Source: Lytechinus pictus (Eukaryota > Echinodermata > Echinoidea > Temnopleuroida > Toxopneustidae). Taken from it: 64,000 bases of DNA. Of the stretch, positions 10,049-22,440 are shown in pieces (within the stretch, counting starts at the first letter, position 1; the number at the start of each line of letters is the position of its first letter). Made by a program: the position numbers and the translations under genes. Below the pieces are notes generated by a model. That model searched no databases and was not told where the DNA came from. It saw nothing but the letters and a program-made list of their open reading frames with translations. The stretch lies in assembly GCF_037042905.1 (NCBI RefSeq), contig NC_087258.1, positions 7,046,501 to 7,110,500 on the forward strand. The letters run 5' to 3'.

Positions 10049-13000
10049 ATGAGCAAGAGGGTGAACACAACGGCTTCCGCAAGGCTGAAACAGGACTACT
10101 TGAGACTCAAGAAAGATCCAGTCCCTTATGTTACAGCAGAGCCTTTGCCATCAAATATCCTTGAATGGTAAAAAAATTGTTTCTTTATTTTCATTCCTCA
10201 ACGAATTTGTGCTTTTCTTTGGAAGCCTAAATAGATTCATACATAACTGCTTTTACTCCTTTCCACTTACACTTAAGAGTAAATTACAAAATTTTAAATT
10301 GCTATCAGTTTGTGTATCAGGGCAGGGCTTACAATGTATTTATAATGTAGTGGTGAGCGCAGAGGAACCTGATTTTTCTACCAAACGAGGAATTGCAATT
10401 AAACTTTAATTGCACTTCAATATTTCTAGTTTCCAAATATTACATTTATGCTTATTCATCAAGAATGTTGAGTTAATTCTGAAAAACTGAGAGAAACCTA
10501 GTGGAACTAATAGAAGTTTTTTTCATCTTTAATATCCAAACTGTAACAACATCTATATTAACAGCAAATTTGACTTGTATATCTTAATTCCAGGCACTAT
10601 GTTGTACGAGGTCCGAAGGAAACACCTTATGAGGGTGGTTTATACCATGGCAAGTTGGTGTTCCCAAGAGAATTTCCTTTCAAACCTCCTAGCATCTACA
10701 TGATTACACCCAATGGAAGATTCAAAACCAACACAAGGTAATGTCAGTTTTAGATCCTGCAAAATACAAATAAAGAGTTATTATAAAAGCAAGAGCGTAC
10801 ATGTACTGATTTGTGCACAATTTTATTTGTATTGGAAAAATAAAATGTTTTGAGTGGGAAAGTACTTTTTTGCTACCTGGTAATAAACTAATGGTAATAT
10901 AATTATTGCAATGACATGTGGAGGTATTGAGTGGTGAATGAATGTGTTATCATTCAAGCATGCCTACATGTATATCATGCTAGCAAGGAACACAAAAATG
11001 AAAATTCTGCTGTACTGCAAGCCTTCTAGTTGAAGTAAAGTCTGAATAAGCTTCAAACTGCAGCAAGATGGCTTGATGTTACTTAGAAAAAAATAGTTTG
11101 CTTTTAGTCCTTCAGGAAGGATTGCAATAGACAGGAATTCAGTTGTGATAGTCATACCACTATTTGAAACTTGAATCGGGAAGGTTTCTGGTTTGAATTT
11201 TCATATCAAATGATATAATTTTTTCCAAAATTAGATTGTAAATGGATGTGCGCAGTGCTATTTCATTTATCATTTCTTTTATTTTAACACGATACACATA
11301 CATCAGCCAATGACTGTTCTTCAGAACTTCCGTAGTTACATGCACCTGTAGTATCTTGATTAGATGATCATTCTAGAGTTGTATTGTTTTTTCATCAGGT
11401 TATGTTTGTCAATAAGTGATTTTCATCCCGATACCTGGAACCCAGCCTGGTCTGTATCCACTATCCTAACTGGTTTACTCAGCTTCATGGTCGAGAAAAA
11501 TCCAACATGGGGCAGCATAGAAACAACAGATTTTGTTGTAAGTGTTTATTACTTTTTATTTCGTTTGAAGACATGGGAACAGAATCACTAGAATACTCTC
11601 GATCACGAATTAAACTGTCAGTTTGATTTTCCAAGCGAGTAGAGCGAGTGAACAAAAAAAAAACAATGAATACAGGCATTTATACTTGTATATCTAATGT
11701 ACATGTAACTTATCCGTGATATTTCAAGTTATGTGTTTATTTTGTCTCTTGAGAGTGACTGTAATCAGAGAACATGTCTTAAAGTCTTATTTTAAGACAA
11801 GGCCACTTTTCTTGAGGGCACACAATTCCTATACGGTAAAGCACAAATGGTAAAAATTTAGAAAGGTTGGAAAAATTTACAAAGCCAATGAGAGAGGCAA
11901 TTAAGGCCAATCAACGCGGCATCCATAGCTTTGGTGGCATTAGAATAAGTTTTTAAAGCCCTTATAAAATATTTAACTCCTTGATAATTATGGATTTCTT
12001 ATTTCCTCTGTGGGGAAATGGTTTGTGGGATAGCCTGTTCAAGCCTACTGATTTTACTGCTACTGTACATGTATGTATATGTTTTTTATGACCTAGCAAG
12101 TAAACTCATCAATCAATCCATCAGTCAATCAATCAAAAGCCTACATGTAATCAATCAATCAGTTCTCTTTCAATTTCTGTAATTATCCTTGAAAACATCA
12201 AAAACTCACATTTGAAAACTCCTGGAATTCAAGAGAAATTAACTTACTGAAAATCTAAGTACCTTTGTATGAACCATGCATGTACACATGAATGAACATG
12301 AGAATACCTTTACAGTTGTTTGCTTGTTTCAGGTTAAGACCTTTCAGTCAAAAGCAAATTTGATCTATCATTGTGTGTAGAGACTGCATGTAAATTGTAA
12401 AAACTATACCATTCAGTATTTAAGGCACAACATTTTACAGTTTGTATGCACCAAAGTAATGCACAATGAAAATGTTATTGAAACCATATTGCATATCTCT
12501 TCTCTTGAGTGCAAGAGTATTAGAAGCAGGCTTTGGGGTTTATACATGTATGGATTCAACTGAAGTTGTGTTTAAATTATCGGCCATACATGTATATATC
12601 CCACTATTTGAGACGGATCTCATCTTTCTCTATCAGAAAAGTAGCTTGTATCAGTTGCCATCCATGTACATTATGTATTTTCTTAATTGATTGATAGATT
12701 GATTGATTGTTTGTGTACAATGAATTGACTGTTAATCACTGATACTCATGTACATAACAACTGAATTAAATTTTGATTACAAAAGAGAACTAAGTTCCAA
12801 AATGGACCAAATGGAGTTTGAACTTATAGGGGAATCCAACCCAAACAAAAACTTGTTTTTATAAGGAAAAGAAAAATCAGACAAGTTAATAGGTGAAAGT
12901 TTGAACAATATTGGACAAACAACAAGAAAGTTATGAATTTTTAAAGTTGTAAATATTGGTAATCACTATACCCATGGAGACTTCAAATTGGCCGCATATG

Positions 13001-16000
13001 GGATGTCATAGTGATGTAAGGCAAGAACTACTCTTCCATGTACTCCAATACATATTATGGCTAAAATGTCATTTTTCCCAAAAGTTTTATTTCAAATTAT
13101 ATTTTTCTTTCATGAGGACATAAAACAATATACTTCCTGGGTTATGTTTTGATTACTGCCCCAGGGGAATGGGTACTTAGGCGAAAACCACAAATCCCTG
13201 ATAATAAAGTACATGGCCTATGGGAAAGTTGTCCTTGCCCCTTGTCATAATTTACTTACCCAGTGGCCAATTTGAAATCTACATAGTATTAGTGATCTCA
13301 ATTTTAAAGCAGCTATAACTTTCTTATTGCTTGTCCGATTTCTTTCAAACTTTCACCATTCTGTTTAATTTATTTTTCTCGTTCCCAACGCAACATTTTA
13401 TGGCCAAGGCTGGATTCCCCTTTAAGGCATTATGTAATGAGTGCTGGGGATGTTTATGCAGTCTGTCCTAATTATCTTCAAGGGTAATTTATGAACCAGA
13501 TAGTATGTTTATTATATCAAACAGCTGTGTGCTATAGACTTACTGTACATGTAATAGAAAGTTAGCTTACTCTGTATGGCCTTTTAAATGCTTTAAAATC
13601 ATGATTAATATCATATTTTAATCTAAGCTATTAAATTTGGTGATTTATAGGAGTGGATCTTTATGACTAATCTGGATTGTGACATAGGATATTTAAAAAC
13701 GTTTTGTTCATTTAGTTCTATGTGTGTATCTGTGACTGAAGTAATCATTTAAGTGCTAAATGATATATTCTACATGTTTAGATACATGTATTCAGTTTAC
13801 GTAATGATACAATCTTGATTAGATGGTAAAAAGAGCCATTTGTTGTTAGTCATAGCAGTATCATACTACATAGGTGTATAAGGTCTTAAATGACACTTTT
13901 GTTGTAATACCACTGTAATAATAATCTAACCAACCTTTTGTAAGATTTAATAGGATATTCTGATCAGAATCAGTGAATTTTCGTAACTTTTAGGTTTTAC
14001 TCCCAATTTAATTTCCAGGTCCAGGGAATAATTTTCCTGGTATCACATCGCAATTTGCTCCACATTTTTGAAAGATTGCTATGCATAAAGTCTTTTGTAT
14101 AGCATATTTTTACATAGGACTGTACATTACTTAGTTGAGAGCTTTCTCTTATGACCAAAAATGCTATTCAAATTTGTAAATCAAAATTATTCCCTGAGGT
14201 TTATTTTGTTGCAGATACAATAGCAATTATAATGTTCTTGCAATACATGTATGAAAATCACAGATTTCATTGCAATAATTGAATATTCATGGTTTTCTCA
14301 TTCTTCTATTCTTTTCAACAGAAAAAGCAATTTGCCCATGATAGCGGAGCCTTCAATTTAAAGAATTCAACATTTATAGAACTCTTCCCAGATACTGCCA
14401 AAGTATGTACATGAAGATTCCTATATTTCACAGTAAACACTTCATCTATCTTTGATGGGTTGTGGAAACCTCGTTTCTAAATTCAATAAAATAGCTCAGA
14501 TGAAGCTCTATATCGTAACGACGGCTCGGATTGTCCTACGAGTCTCGCTATAAGAGTCTATTGTCGAGGATGGCCAAAGCTTAAATAATACCGTTGAAGC
14601 TAAATAAAAGTCATCACACAGGAAATTATAGTTCAGTAGTTTATTACTGTTCAAAACTTGATAGAGGTGCAAGAGAGTATGTGATGATGACAAATCAATG
14701 ACTCCAGCGATAAATGGAAAAATAGTAACTGAGATAACTTCGAATGATACTGGAACAATGATAAGAACTTAACTTGTGATATTTCTGAACTATACGTACG
14801 ACTGGAATCATACAGGAAAAACTCTCTAAAAACTAAACTTGACTGAGATGCTGCTGCTTATATACAATTTCTGGACATAGCATGAAGCACACAGCGAAAA
14901 CCCAGATTCAGAGAAGAGAGAGAGAGAGAGAGAGAGAGGATAAATCATTCCAACAAGGATAGGATAAAATCAAGTAATAGAATAAGCACATACCGACCAA
15001 TACACTGACCACAAGGTTAAACTAGGAGTTCGGACATTAGGAGTTGAGGGAGAGAAGTCTGAAGGGCAGGGCAAAGTCATCTATATAGAACAATTTATAT
15101 ATGTCAGAGAGAAAGCGGAGGGAGTTACTGAACATAAATGTGCAGCCAAGGTAATAAACAAGAACGAGTTTCTGAAAGTAGTCGCAAGGTTAAAGAGAAC
15201 TACACAGGTTTGAAAGTCAATGGAAAGGGAAAGAGAGGAGGGATGAAAGTTACTGGAAGGAGAAGTGAGGAGGGTTGAAAGTCACTGGAAAGAGAAAATG
15301 AGGAGGGTTGAAAGTCACAGGAAAGAGAAAGTGAGGAGAGTAAAACTTCTGAAAGTAGATGCAAGGTCGAATAGAAGGGAGATGCACTGTTAGCGATTTC
15401 TGAAAGACGAAGGAAAGCCAAAATGAGGAGAAAACAGAGTGGACAGACCAGTAGAGTTTGACCCTGAGCAAGTTGGATTACAGTACAAGAGAGGGCTTGG
15501 CTGTGTGCAGGTTACTGGGCAAGTTAAAAGTGACATTCACAATTGATCTTATCAAGACATTCATTACATGAATGAGTAGAATACAATTTAATATAATAAA
15601 CACTACTAATTAAAGCATAAGAATGGAAATATATACATAAACATGATAAGAGAATATTGGACATCAACCAAAATGTGTGACAATATTATAGTTACGAGAT
15701 AGTGGCAACCATCTTTTTTTCTGGGAAAGATTTCTGTACAGGAATAAGGAGACTATTTTCAGGCAATATAAGATTGCAACCATTGCAATATTTATAAAAT
15801 ACACCATTTTCTGAGCTGCCCCCCAAATTTGCAAATTTTTAGATGTAAGGTTAACAGCCCAGCAACGATTAGAGGATCATCTTGCAATACAAAAAGTTTA
15901 TACTTTGTAAATTTTTTTTTTTTTTGGGGGGGGTGGGAGTATTGTGCATTGCCTGTATTGTGATTGCCTTTAAAGCATCTATGATCTGGTGTTAACATTG

Positions 16001-16551
16001 CATTGAGGAATGTGAATCTCCACAACAGTATTAAATAAATTCTCAAGTTCTGATTAGATTCAAATGCTTAGTACAAAGAAAAGCATCTGCTGAACTACAT
16101 ACACATGGATCATCTTTCTGACCAATTTAGCTTGTACTTATGATGAATGTAGAGCATTTGAAGAGCAATCCTTGGCAGTAGAGTGTTTATTACAGTATTC
16201 TTAAAAAATATCATGATCTTCAAAAATATGATTACTCACTATGATAACATGTATATCCTTCATTACCACAACTGGAATTTATGTTTGTCCCTTTTTTGTC
16301 CTTGTTAGGAGATAAGACAGAAAATCAAGAAAGAAGAAGAGGATTTGAAACAGCTCTCGGAATCCAACGCCTCCAAGTCCCCAGACCACGCCCAACTGAG
16401 GCAGAGGACGAATAACTTCAACGCTCCCGCAGAACGACCCCCTGGAATCGTGGGCAGCACCATGGCCAACGTGCTTGTTATCATCGGCTTTGCAGCGTTT
16501 GCATGGACAGTTAAATATGTACTGCGCAGCATAGCCAACACTGATCAATAG
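10049..16551 (+). CDS. UBE2J2: Ubiquitin-conjugating enzyme E2 J2 (tail-anchored ER E2), five coding exons
   Basis: The gene encodes a non-canonical E2 that takes ubiquitin from E1 and acts with ER-membrane E3 ligases in ER-associated degradation. Coding exons are 10049-10167, 10594-10737, 11399-11537, 14322-14402 and 16309-16551. All introns are GT-AG and the frame is kept, giving 241 residues. The start [19 protein letters not shown] matches the vertebrate N-terminus. The UBC fold spans about residues 10-140. The HPN of canonical E2s is replaced by TPN, as is usual in this subfamily, and the catalytic cysteine is C90 in [18 protein letters not shown]. The C-terminus has a single membrane anchor ([18 protein letters not shown]) followed by RSIANTDQ, nearly identical to the vertebrate tail. 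The linker between UBC and anchor is shorter than in human (241 versus about 259 residues). Intron 4 (14403-16308) carries a minisatellite. Confidence 0.96.
10168..10593 (+). other. UBE2J2 intron 1
   Basis: Donor ATG|GTAAAA and acceptor TTCCAG|GCAC. AT-rich. The 93-codon open frame here is intron read-through and not a gene. Confidence 0.9.
10738..11398 (+). other. UBE2J2 intron 2
   Basis: Donor AAG|GTAATG and acceptor TTTTTCATCAG|GTTA. No repeat with a clear boundary is seen. Confidence 0.9.
11538..14321 (+). other. UBE2J2 intron 3 (holds a palindromic MITE)
   Basis: Donor GTT|GTAAGTG and acceptor CTTTTCAACAG|AAAA. It contains an (AATC)n-like simple repeat at about 12105-12165 and the palindromic element at 12827-13424. 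The remainder is AT-rich spacer. Confidence 0.9.
12827..13424. mobile_element. Palindromic MITE, about 600 bp, inside UBE2J2 intron 3
   Basis: The left end AGGGGAATCCAACC pairs with GGCTGGATTCCCCTTT at the right end. Inside, GAAAGTTTGAACAAT / AACAAGAAAGTTATGA on the left is matched by the complementary ATAACTTTCTTATTG and CTTTCAAACTTTCACC on the right. The whole element can fold back, though the middle is diverged. It belongs with the element at 31.1 kb. Confidence 0.75.
14403..16308 (+). other. UBE2J2 intron 4
   Basis: Donor AAA|GTATGT and acceptor CCTTGTTAG|GAGA. It contains a (GA)n tract at about 14914-14939, the minisatellite at 15205-15345 and a T/G homopolymer pair near 15910. The purine-rich 14880-15480 stretch is unlike the rest of the intron and may be one inserted repeat. 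Confidence 0.88.
15205..15345 (+). repeat. Purine-rich minisatellite, four units of about 34 bp
   Basis: Units begin GAAAGTCA(C/A)TGGAAAG and end TGAGGAGGGTT, and are repeated four times with substitutions. A related word (GAAAGTAGATGCAAGG) flanks it on both sides. Confidence 0.85.
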
Positions 16552-16920
16552 GAAAGATGGATTTTTTTTTTTTTGCTATGAACATTGAATTTGTAAGCGG
16601 TGTCAGCTAAGCTGGTGAAATTTTGACAGAGGTAATAAGTGAACCGGAGTGTATAACTCTGTTCGTAACTTATGCCTAGTTTACATTTGCTACACTCAAT
16701 CGTATGATCAGTTGGTCTTCGAAATCTAGGGGGCATCGTTGGTGGCTAGGGGCTATCATTTTCAGGTACGACCATTGTATGTTTTCATGTGTCGGGCATC
16801 ACAGAGGAGCCATATATAAAGTCCTACAGAGGCCGTACAAAGATCGTACAGCTATTGTACAATGAACACAATGAGATAGTGCAATTGTACTGTGATCATA
16901 TGATGACACTGTGCTTGACC
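16552..16920 (+). other. Probable UBE2J2 3' UTR and following spacer
   Basis: The sequence after the TAG stop has a T-run and then AT-rich sequence. No AATAAA is close. The first clear AATAAA is inside an A/T-rich run at 17854-17859. The polyadenylation site cannot be fixed. Confidence 0.35.
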
Positions 16921-17048
16921 CCGTCATACAAAGGTCAGCGATTGATCGTATGCTTGATTTTCACGATTGATTGTACATCTTGTTTAATGCAATCAATCAT
17001 AAAGATATTCTTCTACGATGATTGCTAAGCTTTGTGTTACGGGCCCCT
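16921..17048. repeat. Small palindromic MITE of the ATCAATCG family, copy 1
   Basis: It carries AGCGATTGATCGTA near the left and GCAATCAATCAT in the middle, ending GCTAAGCTTTGTGTTACGGGCCCC. It shares this layout with the copies at 19.2, 19.5, 36.2 and 41.9 kb. Confidence 0.65.
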
Positions 17049-18600
17049 GATTGTACTATGTGTTGAAGGGCTGCATCATACAATTTATAAAAATTTGTTT
17101 AAACTCCACGCTAAAGAAAATCATGGGGGCTGAGGAGATTGGGAATCCGTACGATAACTGTGGGATTGTCGCATGCCACTCAGGGTGATAGTGTGATTTA
17201 GAGGGATATGATGAGATTAGGGTCACTCTACACTGACCGTGATGCATAATGCTGCTTTCCATATACATGTAGCAAGATGGCATGGACATCAATCTGCTGT
17301 GTGGCCGCTCTCCAATTAATCTCTATTAAGTAAGCTGTTTGGAGATATCTTGTATCTCACAAATCAATAGACACACTTAAAAAAAAGTTTACCCAGTAGT
17401 GAGTTCAAAGGCAAGATGCATGTTTGTTGGGCAAAACAACGCCTACATATGATGTTGTATAAGTGTTACTCATCGTTGTGTAAAAATTACCTATAAAACA
17501 TGCATGTTTTTAAATATTGGGCAACTTTTTACTCAATTTTTTTTTCAGGTGCAGAGATCATTTTCAAGCGCTGGTCTAGTCAGTGCTTGCTTGGTTGAGG
17601 ACAAATCCCTTTTTTTTTGCTATTGGAATCCTGCCAATGCACTCGTAGCTTTTAGCAGGATATCAACCTACAATTGCCACTCTCAACCCAGGTGTTGAAT
17701 CAGGAAAAATAATTACTGAATGTTTTGACTAATGAGATGATGGCCTATTGGAGCTCAGTTGGATTGCATATTAAAACATGCCAACTTTGTACTGATGGGG
17801 GGGAGGTTTAGAGCCCCCCCCCCCATTTTCAAAATGAATTATTTAGTAATAATAATAAAAATAATTTTTTTTTCTTGTATTAAGCATATGTTATTATCTA
17901 ATGTTTCTATGCACTTCCAAAGCATTGGATAGTGTATCAGAACCAGTGTTAGAAAAGAATATCTAGCAATCGATTCTCCTAACGGCAACTTTGGCTTTTA
18001 TTCCTGGTAAGAATATATTGTCATAATGTATGTTTGTAACATACATGTACCTGATTCATTTCATTTATTCTGTTGTTGTTGACTCAAGGGTTTTGAGTAA
18101 AAACAAAGCTAGCCATTCCAGATATTCTCATCTTAGCTTTGATATTCTAATGATCACCTGCTTATAATGTTATTTTTTAGAATTTGTATCTGATGACAGG
18201 ATAAGTGCATTGAACACTCAGTTAATCCCTGTATGGAAATAAGCTTTTATCATTAATAGTTATTTTCTTTAGTGGTATGTCCATTATTGCGCAATTGGTT
18301 CAGCATAAGTTTTCCCATTCAACACTGTTTTCCAAATCCCAAGATAATGAAAAGACCCTTTGAAATTTCACCAGCTTTTTATATTAATTTGTACTGTAAA
18401 TAGATTAAAGATTATATATATATGTAGTGATTATAGATAGCTATGTTAAATAATCAATGAGATTATTATTTATACACATTATTGCCATATCTTCTATCAA
18501 TATAACGAATCGTCGACTTTAAATTCAATGTCTGGTGTGTATTGGCATAAATCTCCTCCAGAATAGCGGTTTGGGGGAAATGTAGTACATTGGGAGGAAA
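17049..18600. other. Intergenic spacer, no supported gene
   Basis: It contains poly-T, poly-G and poly-C runs (17538, 17798-17824) and a short (TA)n at 18414. No coding region is supported. Confidence 0.4.
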
Positions 18601-18609
18601 TGATTGTAG

Positions 18610-18866
18610 AACTGGGCTATTTCAAACAGAGGGTCATGGGTTCAAATCCTAGCCATGGCGTGTTTTCCTTCAGCAAGAAATCTATCCATTCTGAGCTGCA
18701 CTCAACCAAGGTGAGGTGAATGGGTACCCGGAGAATTTATTCCTTGCATGCACTGAGCGCCGGTGATGGTAGCTCGAGCTTAAGCCGGGGTAATAATAGC
18801 AGTGCTTTGTATCCTTAGGCAAAAAGCACTTTGTAAATCCAGCTATTATTTATTATCATTATAATT
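18610..18866 (+). mobile_element. tRNA-derived SINE, copy 2 (diverged head)
   Basis: TTTCAAACAGAGGGTCATGGGTTCAAATCC carries a B-box-like word. It is followed by CCATGGCGTGTTTTCCTTCAGCAAGAAAT, GGGTACCCGG, CACTGAGCGCCGG, the GCTCGAGCTTAAGCCGGGGTAATAATAG body and a TTATTTATTATCATTAT tail. The A box is degenerate, so the copy is old. Confidence 0.8.
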
Positions 18867-19200
18867 TGCTTATGAAATGTAAAAAAATGCAAATAGAGCC
18901 CCTGATTTTGCAAGCTGGGTTCCATAAAAATATAATAATGGACAAAATTCAGAAGAATGAGTGCCATACAGATAAGAATATGAATTTATTCCTTGGCTGA
19001 TATGATGTCTACAGTGATTATCTTGTGTCGTCGTGGGTACATTGTGCAATTTCAGCAAAATGCGGACTTCATATGATACAATTTGCAGGATCTACATTAC
19101 ATGTAGCACACACGTCAACTCCTATACACGTGGCTGCATAACCACGTTTATGTACATTGTTTTGATGTGAGATTCGTATCGTCCCACCAACCGTAAACAC
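18867..19200. other. Spacer, nothing recognised
   Basis: AT-rich, with no supported feature. Confidence 0.4.
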
Positions 19201-19337
19201 AGATCCCCATGACATAAAGCTGAGCAACTGATCATGGGGACAATTTCTATGATAGATTACATTGTTTACTATGTATGATCAATCATCAAAAAACCAGCCC
19301 CACTATCGATCATAAAACTTGATGTTACAGAGGCCCA
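19201..19337. repeat. Small palindromic MITE of the ATCAATCG family, copy 2
   Basis: CATGACATAAAGCTGAGCAACTGATC on the left and GATCATAAAACTTGATGTTACAG on the right give the family's termini. TGATCAATCATC lies in the middle. Confidence 0.65.
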
Positions 19338-19488
19338 GGTCACAAGTAATTTGCATAATCAATTTATTTCAATTTCATAGATTTTCCTTCAATTTTATTC
19401 TTGGAATTCTATTGATCAAGAAAAGTTTTACAATTAGATACCCCCTAAATAAAGTCCATGTCTGGTGAATTTTATAATCAGAGAGCTG

Positions 19489-19620
19489 AGCCCTGTAACA
19501 TAAAGCTTAGCGATTGATCGTGGAGCTGATTTCTACAATTGATCATACACAATAATCAATGCAATCAATCGTAGAAACCAGCCCCATGATCACTCGCTAT
19601 GTTTTATGTCAAAGGGCCCT
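19489..19620. repeat. Small palindromic MITE of the ATCAATCG family, copy 3
   Basis: CCTGTAACATAAAGCTTAGCGATTGATCGTGG on the left is mirrored by CCATGATCACTCGCTATGTTTTATGTCAAAGGGCCC on the right. AATCAATGCAATCAATCGT lies at the centre. This is one of the better preserved copies. Confidence 0.75.
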
Positions 19621-19911
19621 GATCTTGACTTGGCCAATTAATGAATGTAATACTTTGTTATTGTCTAATGTTACATTCTTGCATTTATTGAGTTTGGATT
19701 GGCTATCAAAAAATAAAGTGCCTTTTGGAAATGTTATTAAATATGTTGTTTAGTTTAGTAGAGGGATAGGTGTTACTTTGGATATGTAACCACTCTATCA
19801 GACCTAGAATAAAAATTAAATTGATGTTAGATCGTAAATTACAAACACATGTAACATACATTTAAATAATTTTTTATCATTAAGGTCAAATATTTGTTTA
19901 ATACAATCATT
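19621..19911. other. Spacer, nothing recognised
   Basis: AT-rich, with no supported feature. Confidence 0.4.
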
Positions 19912-20323
19912 GGCCCGAATTCACAAAGGTGGTTTTGAAAACCCAAGGTTGAGTCCATGGTTTATGCAGATTTCTTGTATAAATTACGCTTATTTCACCG
20001 CGTATATTAAAAATGTTCAATGCTGATGCGCGCTTTTGTCACAGTGCGCCAAATTGACGCCTGTTGCCGTGGTTATCCACGCTATTTTATTCAGGAGTCC
20101 ACTGTTTTTATTCATGAGTCCACTCTTCCAAACAGTGGACTCATGAATAAAATAGCGTATCTAACCATGGCAACAGGCGTCAATTTGGCGCACTGTGAAA
20201 GAAGCGCGCATCAGCATTGGACATTTTTTATACACGCTCAACTAAGCGTAATTTATACAGGAAATCTGCATAAACCATGGACTCAACCGTGGATTTTCAA
20301 AACCACCTTTGTGAATTCAGGCC
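19912..20323. mobile_element. Palindromic (fold-back) MITE, 412 bp
   Basis: The left half starting GGCCCGAATTCACAAAGGTGG is the reverse complement of the right half ending CCACCTTTGTGAATTCAGGCC along almost its whole length. Inner arms around GAGTCCACTGTTTTTATTCATG and AACAGTGGACTCATGAATAAAATAGCG are also complementary. No ORF of transposase type is present. Another GGCCCG-ended palindrome is at 35.3 kb. Confidence 0.9.
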
Positions 20324-21315
20324 ATTGAGTCTTGTATGTGGGTCTCATACAAAGCCACTGGTGTGAAAAACCAACAAGAATATCATTCCTGCAAATGTGT
20401 GTGCGATCTGTGTGCACTTTCTATGCGTGAAGCTCCCTGCAGAAAACCTTGGGGCAGCCATTTTATACCCTGTGATCATTGAAATGTGATATTTGAATTA
20501 TTTTGGTAAAAAGTCACCAGATTATGGGAATGGAATGTCAAAAGACCTTTCATTGATGTTATGGAATTTACAATGTAGGCATTGTACGAACCACTATTAA
20601 CCAGTTATATGTCAATTATCTTTTATGTAACAAACTCATCATAATTGTTGCCGAGCTGGTCGACTAGACTTATTGGTTTAAATTTTAATGAAAGGTAAAT
20701 AATGTACCTGCACCATTCTGGCTCTGCACATGTCGGAAACTTGGCCCTTTGTGTAAAGTTTGACTGCCCTACATAAATATTTTCAGTGATAAAATGTAAG
20801 CCTTGATTGTTGAAACTTTCATTTACGTATACGCAGAATATTACCATGTAGCATTTATTGACTTAAATGCCTCTTATGGTGTGTAGCAAGAAACTCATTT
20901 TCAATTCAAAATCAAGCACAGGTGAAAATCAGGCACAAGTCTTTTTAATAATGGAATGCAGATTTATAGTTGATTTGCGTTCGATTGAATCTCAAGTGTC
21001 TTGCAACACTCCATCAAGCTTGATTTGCAATTTAACAAAAGTTTCTGTTCGAATGTCCCATTAGAAAGTAGAGTATCATTCGTGGTAAGCATCAAGAAAT
21101 ATTTACAACATTTGGTGTGTTTATCATCTCTTCAAAATGCATTTCAAGGTAATTGTTGCAGGTGATGAATGCAGAGGTGGATTGTGGTTTGAATTGAATT
21201 ATACTTTTCTGGAGGGCTAGCTACCCCTCCCCATTCCATTTTTTAAAAACCAATTATGTTCTTATTATTTCCATTGCGCACTCTTCCGGCGATACAGGGC
21301 GACTAATATATACTG
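20324..21315. other. Intergenic spacer, no supported gene
   Basis: AT-rich single-copy-looking sequence. The short open frames show no recognisable domain. Confidence 0.4.
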
Positions 21316-21606
21316 TGGAGCGTTGTGGCCCAGTGGATTAGTCTTCTGACTTTGAAACAGAGGGTCGTGGGTTCGAATCCCAGCCATGGCGTAATTTCCT
21401 TCAGCAAGAAATTTACCCACATTGTGCTGCACTCAACTCAGGTGAGTTGAATGGGTACCCAGCAGGATTAATTCCTTGAATGCACTGAGCGCTGAAAGGC
21501 AGCTCGAGCTACAGCCGGGATAATAATATTAATAAACAATGCACCTCGGAATAGATTATTTCTAGATAGATGGCGCTATATAAATGCCTATTATTATTGT
21601 TATTAT
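21316..21606 (+). mobile_element. tRNA-derived SINE, copy 3 (best preserved)
   Basis: The head GAGCGTTGTGGCCCAGTGGATTAGTC has an A-box-like segment and GGGTTCGAATCCCAGCC is a perfect B box. The shared body follows (TTCCTTCAGCAAGAAATTTACCC, GGGTACCCAGCAGG, GCACTGAGCGCTG, GCTCGAGCTACAGCCGGG) and then GGCGCTATATAAATGCC and an ATT-repeat tail. Full length is about 290 bp. Confidence 0.92.
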
Positions 21607-21889
21607 AAACACATGGCGACCCTGTTTTGGGTGATAAATTTTCATTCACTTTGAATAACATCAGCTACCGTTGAAATCAATCTTTTTGTAGATTAATATT
21701 ATCCTTGTTTAACAAGCATCTGGATGAAAAGGTTAAATATTCAAAACTTGATCATGGTTGTAGGAAATACACCCTCATTGTTTAAAAAAAATGAGGCAAT
21801 TGTGGGGGTATCTAAATGTAATATAGTACAAGAAAGTTTTACACGTCTTGCATATACAAGCAGAGTTACAAAACAGGGCCAAGGAATAG

Positions 21890-22168
21890 TCCAGGGCCCC
21901 ATCTTCCAAAGAGTTGAGATTGATCCGATCAACTATAGGTATGGAAAGCCAGCAACATCAACACCTAAAATGCATGTTTCCTCGAAATATTTTTGTAGAT
22001 ATGCTGTAAATTCATACATTCATTGATTTCTTTCAAAAATCAGGGTGCTTCTCTTTGTTTACAAAGGACATTGTGCAAAGAATTTGTTGAAAAAAATTGT
22101 AACATCAATGGATTTCCATACAGTTGAGGTTGACTGGATCGTATTTCTTTGTAAGACGGACCCCTGTA
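21890..22168. repeat. MITE with CAGGGCCCCATCTT / GACGGACCC ends, copy 1
   Basis: It starts CCAGGGCCCCATCTTCCAAAGAGTT and ends AGTTGAGGTTGACTGGATCG, CTTTGTAAGACGGACCC. The same start, middle word (TATGGAAAGCCA) and end occur at 43.55-43.80 kb. The ends are imperfect inverted repeats (TTGATTGATCCAATCA-like words at both ends). Confidence 0.7.
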
Positions 22169-22440
22169 GTCCACTCTACAGAATCAATTTACCTATTACC
22201 ATGGAGTTATTTATAGCTCCATGCTATTACTATGATTTTAATGTTTTTTTTAATAATTATTGGCATACTACTATCATATATAAATATATATTTTGTTTCT
22301 CCATTTTCTGAAAACATGTATAGTTTGCATGCATGCCTTTTTATTATCTAAAACTATGTGTCACATAAGATGTACATGATTACGCATATCCTTAACATAT
22401 TTTTTATGCCACTTTCAATGGAGGGCTTGTATGTTCTTTA
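22169..22440. other. Spacer, nothing recognised
   Basis: AT-rich, with no supported feature. Confidence 0.4.

Noticed and set aside
21724-22311. 100- and 88-codon frames
   Set aside because: They run across a MITE and its flank and have no protein similarity that I recognise.
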